32,522 nucleotides of DNA from RGIG5612 sp045616165 (GTDB lineage: Bacteria > Bacillota > Clostridia > Lachnospirales > Lachnospiraceae): contig JAZLGF010000002.1 of assembly GCA_045616165.1 (NCBI GenBank), forward strand, positions 1-32,522, given 5' to 3'. Positions 23,305-32,522 of the stretch are shown here, piece after piece. Every line of letters begins with the position of its first letter. Within the stretch, counting starts at the first letter, position 1. The translations under genes were made by a program, and so were the position numbers. Below the pieces are notes generated by a model. That model was not told the DNA's origin. It ran no database searches and saw nothing but the letters and a program-made list of their open reading frames with translations.

Positions 23305-24462
23305 ATGAATATTAATATTATAAAAAGCAAAAGTAATTTATATGATTTATCCATTAGAGATAATCAGATTTTGGAAATCTATCATGTCAATAAGGACAAG
23401 ATAGATTTTCTTGAGATGCAACTTTATAATCCTGAGGATAATTCTGTTAAAGAACTTTGTCCTGAAGTTAAAAAAGCAGGTTTTATTGATATAAGAGTTG
23501 CTTATAAACCTACTAATTTAGTATTTTTTGCAACATATGATATTTTAGATTCAGAAAAAATTCGTGTTCAATTAATTGGATATGATTTTATTGATGATAT
23601 TAGTAATGTTTGTGCTGTTTTCGAATTAGATAAAAAGGTTTTAACAGGAGACATGATTGTTAAGGCTTTTATTCTTTCAGAAGATACGTTTATTTTACAA
23701 ACAGAAATTGTTAAAGATTATAAGTCTGATATTTTAATGGGAACAATTGAGTTTAATCAATGGTTATTTACTCCAGAAGCCAAAGATCCTGTTTTGATTG
23801 TTGAAGAGAAATTAAAGAATAATGGTATTAATTCAATTGAATTTATTAATGATTCAGAATTTATGATTAAAACAGGTTTTTCTTTTTTAGAAGATGTTCG
23901 TTTTAAATATAATTCTGAAAATGAAGCATTAATAGAAAGTATTTATATAGCATCTTATTCAAAGTTTGTGGCGGATATAATTTTGCAACTCACTAATATT
24001 GATATGGAATTGTTACATTCTTTCTATTTTGATAAATATATTCTTTTACCTGATATTAAGGATGATTATATTTTTTATAATATTGTTGATTTTAAGAATA
24101 AATCTTCTGAATGTATTTTCTATAATCATGTTTCAAAAGAATTTATTACAACTAAACAAAATGATGTTTCACTTAATGATTTAAGATTATCTTATGTAGT
24201 AGATAACACACCGTATATTAGAATTAATACAACTGAAACGGTTGAATTTATTAATATGCTTACAGGTGAAAATGATATTTCTTTTTATGATGAAATATTT
24301 ATCGATACACTTGGTAAATTATTTATCACTTCAAAATATCATGGCAAAAAAACTTTCTTAAAACTTTATAATTATTCTAAGATGGATTGCCATTTTGATG
24401 AGAAATGCAAATATATTTCTGGCGTGTATATAGGTTCAACGTATTATATTTATACTATCTAA
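23305..24462 (+). CDS. Unrecognised protein, 385 residues
   Basis: I do not recognise this protein. It is an intact frame with AAAGG eight bases before ATG 23305, three bases after the flavoprotein stop and six before miaB, so it is very probably translated as part of the same transcript. It has no signal peptide, no membrane segment and no cysteine pair pattern. The sequence is rich in Ile, Asp, Phe and Tyr with many short alternating hydrophobic stretches such as VQLIGYDFID, YIFYNIVDF and LFITSKYHGKK. That suggests mostly beta structure, possibly repeated blades, but I cannot show a repeat by eye. Codon use looks like that of its neighbours. Confidence 0.75.
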   Translation: MNINIIKSKSNLYDLSIRDNQILEIYHVNKDKIDFLEMQLYNPEDNSVKELCPEVKKAGFIDIRVAYKPTNLVFFATYDILDSEKIRVQLIGYDFIDDISNVCAVFELDKKVLTGDMIVKAFILSEDTFILQTEIVKDYKSDILMGTIEFNQWLFTPEAKDPVLIVEEKLKNNGINSIEFINDSEFMIKTGFSFLEDVRFKYNSENEALIESIYIASYSKFVADIILQLTNIDMELLHSFYFDKYILLPDIKDDYIFYNIVDFKNKSSECIFYNHVSKEFITTKQNDVSLNDLRLSYVVDNTPYIRINTTETVEFINMLTGENDISFYDEIFIDTLGKLFITSKYHGKKTFLKLYNYSKMDCHFDEKCKYISGVYIGSTYYIYTI

Positions 24463-24468
24463 TTTGAC

Positions 24469-25920
24469 ATGAATTATTTTGAGATAAACAAGATTAACAA
24501 ATCGATAATTATGGATAATGCGCCTTCGGCAGAACCGTCAAGGCAATTTTATTTTGTGCAAAAATGTAAAGAAATTGTTGATGAAATTTCTAGTTTAAAA
24601 GGAAGAAAACTTCTTGCATGTGTTAATACTTTTGGTTGCCAAATGAATGCTAAGGATTCTGAAAAACTTTTAGGAATTTTAAAAATGATAGGTTATGTAC
24701 CAACTGAAAGTGAAGAAGCTGATTTTGTTCTTTACAATACATGTACAGTAAGAGAGCATGCAAACGTTAGAGTTTATGGTCGACTTGGCGTATTGAAAAA
24801 TCAAAAAGAAAAAAATCCTGATATGATTACAGCTCTTTGTGGTTGTATGATGCAAGAAGCACATATAGTTGAGAAAATTATAAAAAGTTATAGAAATGTT
24901 GATATTATTTTTGGAACTCATAATATTTATAAACTTGCTGAACTTTTATTTTTACATTTTGCCGATGGAAAAATGCAAATCGATATCTTAAATGAGCCAG
25001 CGAGTATCGTTGAAGATCTTCCTAGCGAACGTAAATTTGATTTTAAGTGTGGTGTAAATATTATGTATGGCTGTAATAATTTTTGTAGTTATTGTATTGT
25101 TCCATATGTTAGGGGAAGAGAACGGAGTAGAAAGCCTGAAGATGTTTTGAAAGAGGTAGAAAAACTTGCCGATGAAGGCGTCGTCGAAGTTATGCTTCTT
25201 GGACAAAATGTTAATTCATATGAATATAACTTCCCAAAACTATTAGAAGACGTGGCTTCTATTGATAAGATAAAGCGTGTTAGATTTATGACATCGCATC
25301 CAAAGGATTTAAGCGATGAACTTATTGATGTAATTAAAAATAATTCTAAGATTGCTAGACATATACATCTTCCTCTTCAATCTGGAAGTAGTAAAGTCCT
25401 TAAGGAGATGAATAGGCATTACACAAAAGAAGACTACTTAAATCTTGTTAAAAAAATTAGAGATAATATAGATGATGTTTCTATTACAACGGATATTATT
25501 GTTGGTTTTCCAGGTGAAACCGAAGAGGATTTTTGCGAAACTTTAGATGTCGTTAAGAAAGCATCTTTTGATAGCGCATTTACTTTTATTTATTCAAAAA
25601 GATCTGGCACTAAGGCAGCATCTATGCCTAACCAGGTAGAAAAAGATGTCGTAAATAATAGATTTAATAGATTACTTGAACTAGTTACATGTATATCTAA
25701 ACAACAAACATTAAAGCTAGAGGGTAAAACAAAATCTGTTTTAGTTGAAGGCGTTAATTCAAAAAATCCAAAGTTTTTAGATGGCCGGTTGAGCAATAAC
25801 TCTCTTGTTCATTTTGAGGGCGATTTAGGATTGATTGGAAACTTTATAAACGTAAAATTAGTTGAGGCAAAAGGTTTTTATTACAATGGCATTATCTCCG
25901 ATGATGTCTCAATATCTTGA
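24469..25920 (+). CDS. miaB: tRNA-2-methylthio-N6-dimethylallyladenosine synthase MiaB
   Basis: This radical SAM methylthiotransferase adds the methylthio group to i6A37 in tRNAs reading UNN codons. The N-terminal UPF0004 domain has C57 (NTFGCQMNAKDSE), the cysteine of YNTCTVREHA and that of LCGCMMQ. The radical SAM motif is C202-NNF-C206-SY-C209, followed by VPYVRGRERSR. The C-terminus has a TRAM domain. The protein (483 residues) has about 45 residues before the UPF0004 domain. The ribosome binding site is poor at ATG 24469, and a second ATG at 24511 is possible. It overlaps mutS. Its substrate is made by MiaA, encoded at 30259 in the same cluster. Confidence 0.95.
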   Translation: MNYFEINKINKSIIMDNAPSAEPSRQFYFVQKCKEIVDEISSLKGRKLLACVNTFGCQMNAKDSEKLLGILKMIGYVPTESEEADFVLYNTCTVREHANVRVYGRLGVLKNQKEKNPDMITALCGCMMQEAHIVEKIIKSYRNVDIIFGTHNIYKLAELLFLHFADGKMQIDILNEPASIVEDLPSERKFDFKCGVNIMYGCNNFCSYCIVPYVRGRERSRKPEDVLKEVEKLADEGVVEVMLLGQNVNSYEYNFPKLLEDVASIDKIKRVRFMTSHPKDLSDELIDVIKNNSKIARHIHLPLQSGSSKVLKEMNRHYTKEDYLNLVKKIRDNIDDVSITTDIIVGFPGETEEDFCETLDVVKKASFDSAFTFIYSKRSGTKAASMPNQVEKDVVNNRFNRLLELVTCISKQQTLKLEGKTKSVLVEGVNSKNPKFLDGRLSNNSLVHFEGDLGLIGNFINVKLVEAKGFYYNGIISDDVSIS

Positions 25921-28456
25921 GACAAAAGAACAATATAAAGATTGTATTTTATTTTATCGTTTGGGCGATTTTTATGAGCTCTTTTTTGAAGATGCTTTAA
26001 TTGGCTCTAAAGAACTTGAAATTACTTTAACTGGTAAAGATTGTGGTTTAGAAGAACGTGCACCTATGTGCGGTGTTCCTTATCATGCTGCAAGTTCTTA
26101 TATTAATAGATTGGTTTCAAAAGGTTATAAGGTTGCGATTGCGGAGCAATTAGAAGATCCAAAACTTGCTAAAGGTATTGTAAAAAGAGATGTCATAAAA
26201 GTAGTTACTCCTGGTACTAATACGAATAATTTAGCATTAGATGAAGATAAAAATAACTTTTTACTTTGTGTTTACTATACAACAAATTTTTACGCTTTAT
26301 CTTTTATTGATATTACAACAGGAAAATTTGAAGTAACACAGGTTGATAATATTAATGATTTCATGAATGAAATTTATAAGTTTCCTGTTGTTGAAATTAT
26401 TTCAAATAATGCTTTTTCTATGTCAGGAGTTGATTTTAATTATATAAAAGATAAATTAGGAATTTCATGTTACACACTTAATGATTCTTATTTTGAACAA
26501 GATAGTGCAAAAGAAATTATTAAAGAGCATTTTAAGACAATAGACCTTTCTGGTTTAGGATTGAATGATTTTCCTGGATGCATTCCATGTGTGGGAGCTG
26601 CATTAAAATACTTATATGAAACACAAAAAACTTCTCTTGATTTTTTAAATAAAATTTCTATTTATTCTTCTAACAAGTATATGGTTATTGATTTTTCTAC
26701 AAGAAGAAATCTTGAACTTGTTGAAACCATGAGAGAAAAAAATAAAAAAGGTTCGCTGCTTTGGGTATTAGATAAAACTAAAACTGCTATGGGAGCTAGA
26801 TGCCTTAGATTCTTTATTGAACAACCACTTCTTGATAAAGATGAAATTAAAAAAAGACAAGAGGCTATTTCAGAACTTAATTCTTTCTTAATTGAAAGAG
26901 ATGAATTAAGAGCGTACTTAAATCCTATCTATGACTTTGAACGTATTCTTGCAAAAATTTCATATAAGTCAGCAAATCCAAGAGACCTTATAGCTTTCAA
27001 AAATTCTATTGAAATGCTACCGAATATTAGATATTTGTTAAAGAATTATAAATCGGATATATTTGCTGATATATATAATGATTTTGATTGTTTAGAAGAT
27101 ATTTATTCGCTTATTGATCAAGCTATTGTTGATGATCCTCCTCTTGCTATAAAAGATGGTGGAATTATAAAAGAAGGATTTAATGAAAAAATTGATAATC
27201 TTCGAAATGCTAAATTCGAAGGAAAAACATGGCTTGCTAAAATTGAAGAAAAAGAACGTGAAGCAACTGGAATTAAAACATTAAAAATTAAATATAATAA
27301 AGTTTTTGGTTATTATATTGAAGTTACCAATTCTTTTAAGGACATGGTTCCTGATAGATATATTAGAAAGCAAACTCTTGTTAATGCTGAAAGATTTATT
27401 ACTGATGAATTAAAAGAATTAGAAGATACAATTTTAGGAGCTGAAGAAAAACTATTTGCTCTTGAATATTCTTGCTTTTCTGATATTAGAGAAGAAATTG
27501 CTTCCAATGTTACTCGTATACAAAAGATAGCGTCATACGTTGCATTAATTGATGCGATTGCTTCTTTAGCCTATGTTGCTGAACAAAACAATTATGTTAA
27601 ACCTGAAATTAATACTGAGGGAATAATTGATATTAAAGATGGCCGCCATCCTGTTGTTGAAATGGTTATGGAACAAGGCCAGTTTATTCCTAATGATACT
27701 TATAGCGATACTAATGATAATAGAGTTTGTATTATTACTGGGCCTAATATGGCCGGTAAATCTACTTATATGAGGCAGCTTGCCCTTATTACTTTAATGG
27801 CTAGTATTGGAAGTTTTGTGCCTGCTTCTTATGCAAATATTTGTATTTGTGATCGTATTTTTACTCGTGTAGGAGCTTCAGATGATTTAGCTTCTGGTCA
27901 AAGTACTTTTATGCTTGAGATGACTGAGGTCGCTAATATTTTACATAATGCAACTAATAATTCTTTAGTTATTTTAGATGAAATTGGACGTGGAACTTCT
28001 ACGTATGATGGACTTAGTATTGCATGGGCTGTTGTTGAATATATTGCTGATAAAAATAAATGTGGTGCTAAAACATTTTTTTCAACTCATTATCACGAGC
28101 TTACTGAATTAGAAGGGTTAATTGATGGGGTTAAAAATTTCTGCATTAGTGTAAAAGAACAAGGCGATAATATAATTTTCTTAAGGAAAATTATTAGAGG
28201 TGGCGCTGATAAAAGTTATGGTATTCAGGTTGCTTCTTTAGCGGGTGTTCCTGAATCAATTACGAAAAGAGCAAAACAAATAGTTTCTAAGTTGGTCAAG
28301 AATGATATTACTGAATCAAATGTTATAGATGATAATATTACACCAGAAGTTGTTTATGAGCCTTCTAAAGTAGAGGAGTATCTAAAAGATATTAATATTG
28401 ATAAATTAACTCCTCTTGAAGCTATTAATATTTTATATACTCTTAAAAATTTATAA
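25886..28456 (+). CDS. mutS: DNA mismatch repair protein MutS
   Basis: MutS (856 residues) detects mismatches and recruits MutL. The mismatch-reading Phe-Tyr-Glu is F29-Y30-E31 in GDFYELFFEDA. The ATPase has Walker A GPNMAGKST at about 619-627, Walker B VILDEIGRGTSTYDG and the FFSTHYHELTEL segment. A helix-turn-helix dimer region follows near YGIQVASLAGVP. I chose ATG 25886 (MALSPMMSQY) with AAAGG upstream; a TTG at 25862 is possible but less likely. The start overlaps the end of miaB by 35 bases. The C-terminal about 60 residues are a linker and a short end domain. mutL follows after three bases. Confidence 0.96.
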   Translation: MALSPMMSQYLETKEQYKDCILFYRLGDFYELFFEDALIGSKELEITLTGKDCGLEERAPMCGVPYHAASSYINRLVSKGYKVAIAEQLEDPKLAKGIVKRDVIKVVTPGTNTNNLALDEDKNNFLLCVYYTTNFYALSFIDITTGKFEVTQVDNINDFMNEIYKFPVVEIISNNAFSMSGVDFNYIKDKLGISCYTLNDSYFEQDSAKEIIKEHFKTIDLSGLGLNDFPGCIPCVGAALKYLYETQKTSLDFLNKISIYSSNKYMVIDFSTRRNLELVETMREKNKKGSLLWVLDKTKTAMGARCLRFFIEQPLLDKDEIKKRQEAISELNSFLIERDELRAYLNPIYDFERILAKISYKSANPRDLIAFKNSIEMLPNIRYLLKNYKSDIFADIYNDFDCLEDIYSLIDQAIVDDPPLAIKDGGIIKEGFNEKIDNLRNAKFEGKTWLAKIEEKEREATGIKTLKIKYNKVFGYYIEVTNSFKDMVPDRYIRKQTLVNAERFITDELKELEDTILGAEEKLFALEYSCFSDIREEIASNVTRIQKIASYVALIDAIASLAYVAEQNNYVKPEINTEGIIDIKDGRHPVVEMVMEQGQFIPNDTYSDTNDNRVCIITGPNMAGKSTYMRQLALITLMASIGSFVPASYANICICDRIFTRVGASDDLASGQSTFMLEMTEVANILHNATNNSLVILDEIGRGTSTYDGLSIAWAVVEYIADKNKCGAKTFFSTHYHELTELEGLIDGVKNFCISVKEQGDNIIFLRKIIRGGADKSYGIQVASLAGVPESITKRAKQIVSKLVKNDITESNVIDDNITPEVVYEPSKVEEYLKDINIDKLTPLEAINILYTLKNL

Positions 28457-28459
28457 TTT

Positions 28460-30262
28460 ATGAATATTATTAATGTACTTGATAAAAATTCTATAGATAA
28501 AATTGCTGCCGGTGAAGTTGTTGACAGGCCTTCTTCTGTTGTTAAAGAACTTGTTGAAAACGCTATTGATGCCGGTGCTAGTGCTATTTCTATTGAAATT
28601 AAAGATGGTGGTAAATCGTTAATTAGAATTACTGATAATGGAGTAGGAGTAGACCCTTCACAAATTGATAAGGCATTTCTTAGACATTCTACTAGTAAAA
28701 TTTCTAATGCTGATGATCTTTTGTTTGTTAATACACTTGGTTTTAGAGGCGAAGCTCTTTCTAGTATTTGTGCTGTTTCTAAAATGGAATTTTGTACTAA
28801 GACTGCCGAAAATTTAACAGGTGTTATTGCTAAGGTGAGTGGCGGGGAAATAATATCTATAACTGAGGCGGGACTTCCAAACGGAACAACAGTTATAGTT
28901 AGAGATTTATTTTATAATACTCCTGCCAGACTAAAATTCTTAAAATCCGAATCAAAAGAAGCAGATTATATTCAAGATGTTATTGAATGTATGGTGCTTT
29001 CTCACTCGGAAATTTCTTTTAAGTTTATTACTAATGGAAAGGTTAAAATTTTAACTTCTGGAAATAATAATCTTAAAGATACAATTTATAGTGTTTATGG
29101 AAAAGATATTGCTAAATCAATTATTCCTATTCATGCTAGTTGTGATTATTTAAGTATTAATGGATTCATTTCTAAACCTGAGTACTCAAAAGCTAATAGA
29201 AATTTTGAAATTTATTTTATTAATGGTAGATATATTAAAGACAAAATTATTGCTAGTGCTATTGAAAAAGCTTATGCAGGATATTTAATGAAAGGAACTT
29301 TTCCTTTTACTGTTTTAAATATTTATTTTGAACCTGAGCTTATTGACGTTAATGTACATCCTTCAAAAATGGAAATAAGATTTTTCGATAACGAAAAAGT
29401 TTTTGATCTAGTATCTGATTTTGTTTATGAAACATTAAAACAAAACGAGAATATTCCTTTAGTTAGTTTTGGTAAAGAAGAAAAAGTTAAAGAATTTTCT
29501 TATATTAATAATTATGCACCGGAACCTTTTGAAGAAAATAGATTAAATAAAGTTCAGGAAGAAAAAACTTATTTTATTCATGAATCTGATGATGAATCAG
29601 ATAATGATTTTAATAATGATGATAAATATTCTTCTTTTGAACAGGCTACTTTATTTGATGATTCTTTCTTAGGAGCTAAAGCTAGAATTAAACATAAGAT
29701 AATTGGATGTGTTTTTAATACATACTGGATTGTTGAGTATAACGAAGAATTATTCATTATTGATCAACATGCGGCACATGAAAAAATTCTTTATGAAAAA
29801 TTTATTAATAATATAAATAATAGTTCGTTTTCATCACAAAACTTAAATCCTCCTATAATTGTAACTTTAAGTTCTTCTGAGGAAAATGTTTTGAAAAAGT
29901 ATATGAATGAGTTTATTAAACTTGGTTTTGAAATTAATGAATTTGGTGGGCATGAATATGCTTTATCAGCCGTTCCGTCTGATTTATCTTTTTTGAATGA
30001 AAAAGATTTATTCCATAGTTTTATTAATGATGTAGCCGAAAATTCTAATTCTTTTACATCTGATTTGTTGACTGAAAAAATTGCATCTATGGCGTGTAGG
30101 GCTGCTGTTAAAGGTGGCATGAATCTTTCTTTTTCAGAAGCTAATAATTTAATAGATGAGTTGTTGTCTTTAGAAAATCCTTATAATTGTCCTCATGGAA
30201 GACCAACTATTATCAAGATGAGTAAATCTGAACTTGAAAGGAAATTTAAGCGTTTAATATGA
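28460..30262 (+). CDS. mutL: DNA mismatch repair protein MutL
   Basis: This GHKL ATPase of 600 residues couples MutS to strand incision. The N-terminal half has IAAGEVVDRPSSVVKELVENAIDAGA, here spread over residues 15-40, DNGVGV, and GFRGEALSSI. The C-terminal domain has the metal-binding endonuclease motif DQHAxxExxxxE, with D435, E441 and E446, and the conserved ACRAAVKGG and CPHGRP segments. Bacteria lacking MutH use this latent nuclease. The linker (about 330-400) is acidic and variable. It lies between mutS and miaA and overlaps miaA by four bases. Confidence 0.96.
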   Translation: MNIINVLDKNSIDKIAAGEVVDRPSSVVKELVENAIDAGASAISIEIKDGGKSLIRITDNGVGVDPSQIDKAFLRHSTSKISNADDLLFVNTLGFRGEALSSICAVSKMEFCTKTAENLTGVIAKVSGGEIISITEAGLPNGTTVIVRDLFYNTPARLKFLKSESKEADYIQDVIECMVLSHSEISFKFITNGKVKILTSGNNNLKDTIYSVYGKDIAKSIIPIHASCDYLSINGFISKPEYSKANRNFEIYFINGRYIKDKIIASAIEKAYAGYLMKGTFPFTVLNIYFEPELIDVNVHPSKMEIRFFDNEKVFDLVSDFVYETLKQNENIPLVSFGKEEKVKEFSYINNYAPEPFEENRLNKVQEEKTYFIHESDDESDNDFNNDDKYSSFEQATLFDDSFLGAKARIKHKIIGCVFNTYWIVEYNEELFIIDQHAAHEKILYEKFINNINNSSFSSQNLNPPIIVTLSSSEENVLKKYMNEFIKLGFEINEFGGHEYALSAVPSDLSFLNEKDLFHSFINDVAENSNSFTSDLLTEKIASMACRAAVKGGMNLSFSEANNLIDELLSLENPYNCPHGRPTIIKMSKSELERKFKRLI

Positions 30263-31197
30263 TTCCTTTGATTATTATTGCTGGTCCAACAGCAACAGGA
30301 AAAACCGATCTTTCAATTTCGCTAGCAAAAGCTATTGGTGGCGAGATTATTAGCGCAGATTCTATGCAAGTTTATAAAGGGTTTGATATTGGGACAGCTA
30401 AAATTACTAAAGATGAGATGGGTGGAATCAAGCATTATTTGATTGATGAAGTGGACCCTGATTTTAATTTTAATGTTTATGAGTTTAAGACTCGTGCAAA
30501 AAAATATATTGAATCAATATATGAAAATGGCAAAATTCCAATTATTGTTGGAGGAACAGGTTTTTATATTCAATCTGTCTTATATGATATAAATTTTGAA
30601 GAAGAATCTAGCTCATCTTCATATAGACAAGAACTTGAATATCTTGTTAAAGAAAAAGGACCTGAATTTTTACATGATATGTTAAAGGAAGTTGATGAGG
30701 ATGCTGCGGCCGAAATTCATTATAATAATGTTAAGAGGGTTATTAGGGCTTTAGAATTTTTTAAGGAAAACAATCAAAAAATTTCTGTTCATAACAAAGA
30801 ACAAAATGCTAAAAAATCACCTTATAATTTTGCTTATTTTGTTATTAATAGAAATAGAGAAGATACTTATAAAAGAATTAACGAACGTGTTGATATTATG
30901 ATGAGTAAAGGTTTGCTAGATGAAGTTAAATCATTGCTTGATAAGGGCGTTTTGCAAGATGCACTTTCAATGCAGGGACTTGGTTATAAAGAAATTGTTA
31001 GTTTCTTAAATAAAGAGTGTTCTTTGGATGATGCAGTTAATTTAATTAAACAAAGTTCAAGGCATTTTGCCAAAAGACAGATTACTTGGTTTAAGAGAGA
31101 AAAAGATGCTATTTGGATTGATGTAGATTCTTTTAATAATAAAAATGATTTATTAGAAAATATTTTAGATATATTAAAGGAGAAAAAGATTGTTTAA
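30259..31197 (+). CDS. miaA: tRNA dimethylallyltransferase MiaA
   Basis: It transfers a dimethylallyl group to N6 of A37 in tRNAs that read UNN codons, giving the substrate of MiaB. The P-loop GPTATGKT is at residues 9-16. The family segments DSMQVYKGFDIGTAK, IDEVDPDFNFNVYEF and GGTGFYIQSVLYD follow, with SMQGLGYKEI and FAKRQITWFKR near the C-terminus. It is 312 residues, a normal length. ATG 30259 overlaps the mutL stop by four bases. mutL-miaA adjacency is widely conserved in bacteria. Its 3' end overlaps the next gene by eight bases. Confidence 0.96.
   Translation: MIPLIIIAGPTATGKTDLSISLAKAIGGEIISADSMQVYKGFDIGTAKITKDEMGGIKHYLIDEVDPDFNFNVYEFKTRAKKYIESIYENGKIPIIVGGTGFYIQSVLYDINFEEESSSSSYRQELEYLVKEKGPEFLHDMLKEVDEDAAAEIHYNNVKRVIRALEFFKENNQKISVHNKEQNAKKSPYNFAYFVINRNREDTYKRINERVDIMMSKGLLDEVKSLLDKGVLQDALSMQGLGYKEIVSFLNKECSLDDAVNLIKQSSRHFAKRQITWFKREKDAIWIDVDSFNNKNDLLENILDILKEKKIV
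31176..31182 (+). promoter_or_regulatory. Ribosome binding site supporting a TTG start
   Basis: AAAGGAG lies seven bases before TTG 31190, inside the end of miaA. The optimal site and spacing decide for the TTG start of the following gene; no ATG is available nearby in that frame. Confidence 0.8.
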
Positions 31198-32434
31198 TTA
31201 TCCTGGTTTTAATCAAAAATTAATCGATGATGCTGAGATTATTATAAATAAACTTGGTGGTGTTTTTCATGAAATTGATGAAATTAGTGAAGCTAATCAG
31301 TTTAAGGTTCTTAGCGCTTTTAGAAATAATAAAGTAGCTGAAGCTGATTTCAACCAATCTTCAGGTTATGGCTATAATGAGCTTGGTAGAGAAAAGTTAG
31401 AATCTGTATATGCAGAAATTTTTGGAGCAGAGGACGCTCTAGTTAGGCCACAAATAACATGTGGAACACATGCGCTTTATCTTGCACTATCAGCTAATTT
31501 ACTTCCTGGGGATGAAATTTTATTTATTAGTGGAAAGCCTTATGATAGTTTGGAAAAATCTATAGGAATTACTCCTAGTAAAGGCTCTTTAGTTGAAAGT
31601 GGAATTTCTTATAAAATAGTTGAACTTAATTCTTCTTTTGACTTTGATTTCGAAGCTATTAAAGATGCAATTTGCGATAAAACAAAAATAATTTATATTC
31701 AACGTTCTAAAGGTTATGTAAACAGGAAGTCAATAAGTATAGAGCAAATGAATGAAGCAATTAAATTTGTTAAAAAAATAAGACCTAATTTAATTACTTT
31801 TGTTGATAACTGCTACGGTGAATTTGTTGAAACTTTAGAACCTACTAATGTTGGTGCTGACCTTTGTGTTGGCTCTTTGATTAAAAATCCCGGAGGTTCT
31901 TTAGCTCCTATTGGTGGATATATAGTTGGTAAATCTGATTTAATAGAAAGATGCGCTTTTAGACTAACTGCACCAGGTCTTGGTAAAGAAGTTGGGGGAT
32001 CTTTAGGTGTGTTAAAATCTTTTTATCAAGGTTTATCTATTGCTCCAAAAGTTGTTGCAGAGGCATTGAAAAACGCTCATTTTGCTGCTGCAATGTTTGA
32101 ACATTATGGTTATAAAGTTTCGCCAGGTCCTTTTGAAAAGCATTCATGCATTGTACAAGCTATTGATTTAGATGATCCTGAAAAACTATCAAAATTCTGT
32201 ATTGCTATTCAGGATGCATCGTATGTTGATAGTTTTGTAACTCCGGAAGCTTGGGATATGCCGGGTTATCAAGACAAAGTAATTATGGCAAGCGGTGCTT
32301 TTATGAATGGCTCATCTATTGAACTTTCTGCTGATGGACCTCTTCGCAAGCCATATACTGTTTTTTATCAAGGCGGTGTTACTTTTGAGCATGGTAAATT
32401 TGCTATTTTAAATGCTTTAAATAATATATTATAA
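31190..32434 (+). CDS. PLP-dependent aluminium-resistance family protein (methionine gamma-lyase-like)
   Basis: This fold-type I PLP enzyme of 414 residues belongs to the family annotated as aluminium resistance or methionine gamma-lyase family protein (COG4100). The segments ALVRPQITCGTHALYLAL and FVDNCYGEFVE are seen, and the PLP lysine is probably K232 in GSLIKNPGGSLAPIGGYIVG (locator only). The C-terminus has AWDMPGYQDKVIMASGAF and PYTVFYQGGVTFEHG. The reaction is not established, and the name comes from an old phenotype. It starts with TTG behind an optimal ribosome binding site and overlaps miaA by eight bases. Placement after miaA is frequent in Clostridia. Confidence 0.88.
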   Translation: MFNYPGFNQKLIDDAEIIINKLGGVFHEIDEISEANQFKVLSAFRNNKVAEADFNQSSGYGYNELGREKLESVYAEIFGAEDALVRPQITCGTHALYLALSANLLPGDEILFISGKPYDSLEKSIGITPSKGSLVESGISYKIVELNSSFDFDFEAIKDAICDKTKIIYIQRSKGYVNRKSISIEQMNEAIKFVKKIRPNLITFVDNCYGEFVETLEPTNVGADLCVGSLIKNPGGSLAPIGGYIVGKSDLIERCAFRLTAPGLGKEVGGSLGVLKSFYQGLSIAPKVVAEALKNAHFAAAMFEHYGYKVSPGPFEKHSCIVQAIDLDDPEKLSKFCIAIQDASYVDSFVTPEAWDMPGYQDKVIMASGAFMNGSSIELSADGPLRKPYTVFYQGGVTFEHGKFAILNALNNIL

Positions 32435-32466
32435 TTAATGTGTGAGATCCTTGGAAAAGAGGATAT

Positions 32467-32522
32467 TTGAAAAAAACAATTAAAGATTTAGGACTTGATT
32501 TAAGACCAGATGAAAAATTTAT
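32467..32522 (+). CDS. 5' fragment of a gene, possibly radC
   Basis: From TTG 32467, behind GAGG at 32459-32462, 18 codons read MKKTIKDLGLDLRPDEKF and run off the window. The IKxL...RPxEKF pattern resembles the start of RadC (MPN/JAMM DNA repair-associated protein). The reading is short, and the spacing between the binding site and TTG is only four bases, so both start and identity are uncertain. Confidence 0.4.
   Translation, partial: MKKTIKDLGLDLRPDEKF

Noticed and set aside
25862..25885. TTG start of mutS eight codons upstream
   Set aside because: MALSPMMSQY at 25886 is the usual MutS beginning and has AAAGG upstream.

Overview
The window is AT-rich DNA from an anaerobic, butyrate-forming low-G+C Gram-positive bacterium. 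It is most likely a member of the Clostridia, and a Lachnospiraceae relative is plausible. The evidence is a crt-hbd-bcd-etfB-etfA block, a Gram-positive LexA (DinR-type) SOS box in front of recA, a MutS/MutL pair, and Firmicute-style AAAGGAG ribosome binding sites. Every recognised gene lies on the + strand and most are packed with overlaps or gaps of a few bases.

Layout. (1) 1-450 is non-coding and starts with three consecutive G+C-rich stem-loops, followed by an AT-rich leader for the first gene. (2) 451-5169 encodes conversion of 3-oxobutyryl-CoA level intermediates to butyryl-CoA: Hbd, Crt and the Bcd/EtfBA flavoprotein complex, closed by a clear terminator. Thiolase is not in the window. 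(3) 5246-8426 is lower glycolysis: a GapB-like glyceraldehyde-3-phosphate dehydrogenase, then pgk and tpiA. (4) tpiA runs by a one-base overlap into ruvA-ruvB, the Holliday junction branch migration genes. (5) 10197-13240 is a SEDS glycosyltransferase and its partner transpeptidase. (6) 13311-16856 is yicC-gmk-rpoZ-rimO-pgsA, probably one transcript from its own promoter. (7) recA stands alone between two terminators with a consensus promoter and SOS operator. (8) 18292-24462 holds an EF-G-like GTPase with unusual GTPase motifs, two flavoproteins and an unrecognised protein. (9) 24469-32434 is miaB-mutS-mutL-miaA and a PLP enzyme of the aluminium-resistance family. The start of a probable radC is cut by the window end.

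The most interesting signal is not a protein. A G+C-rich, same-orientation repeat of about 75-80 bases occurs three times, at about 137-211, 6266-6345 and 10110-10184. It has a nearly invariant 26-nt apical region closed by a 14-bp stem. The outer half of that stem differs between copies, yet pairing is kept. That is a covariation pattern expected of a selected RNA or DNA structure. All copies also offer an alternative pairing between a 5' CGAGC and the GCTCG of the stem. Two other stem-loops at 11-110 share tail sequences with the family. I do not recognise it as a named RNA or repeat family.

Functional themes are energy metabolism (butyrate and glycolysis), recombination and mismatch repair (RuvAB, RecA, MutS, MutL, perhaps RadC), cell-wall synthesis, and RNA or ribosome modification (MiaA and MiaB on tRNA A37, RimO on ribosomal protein S12).
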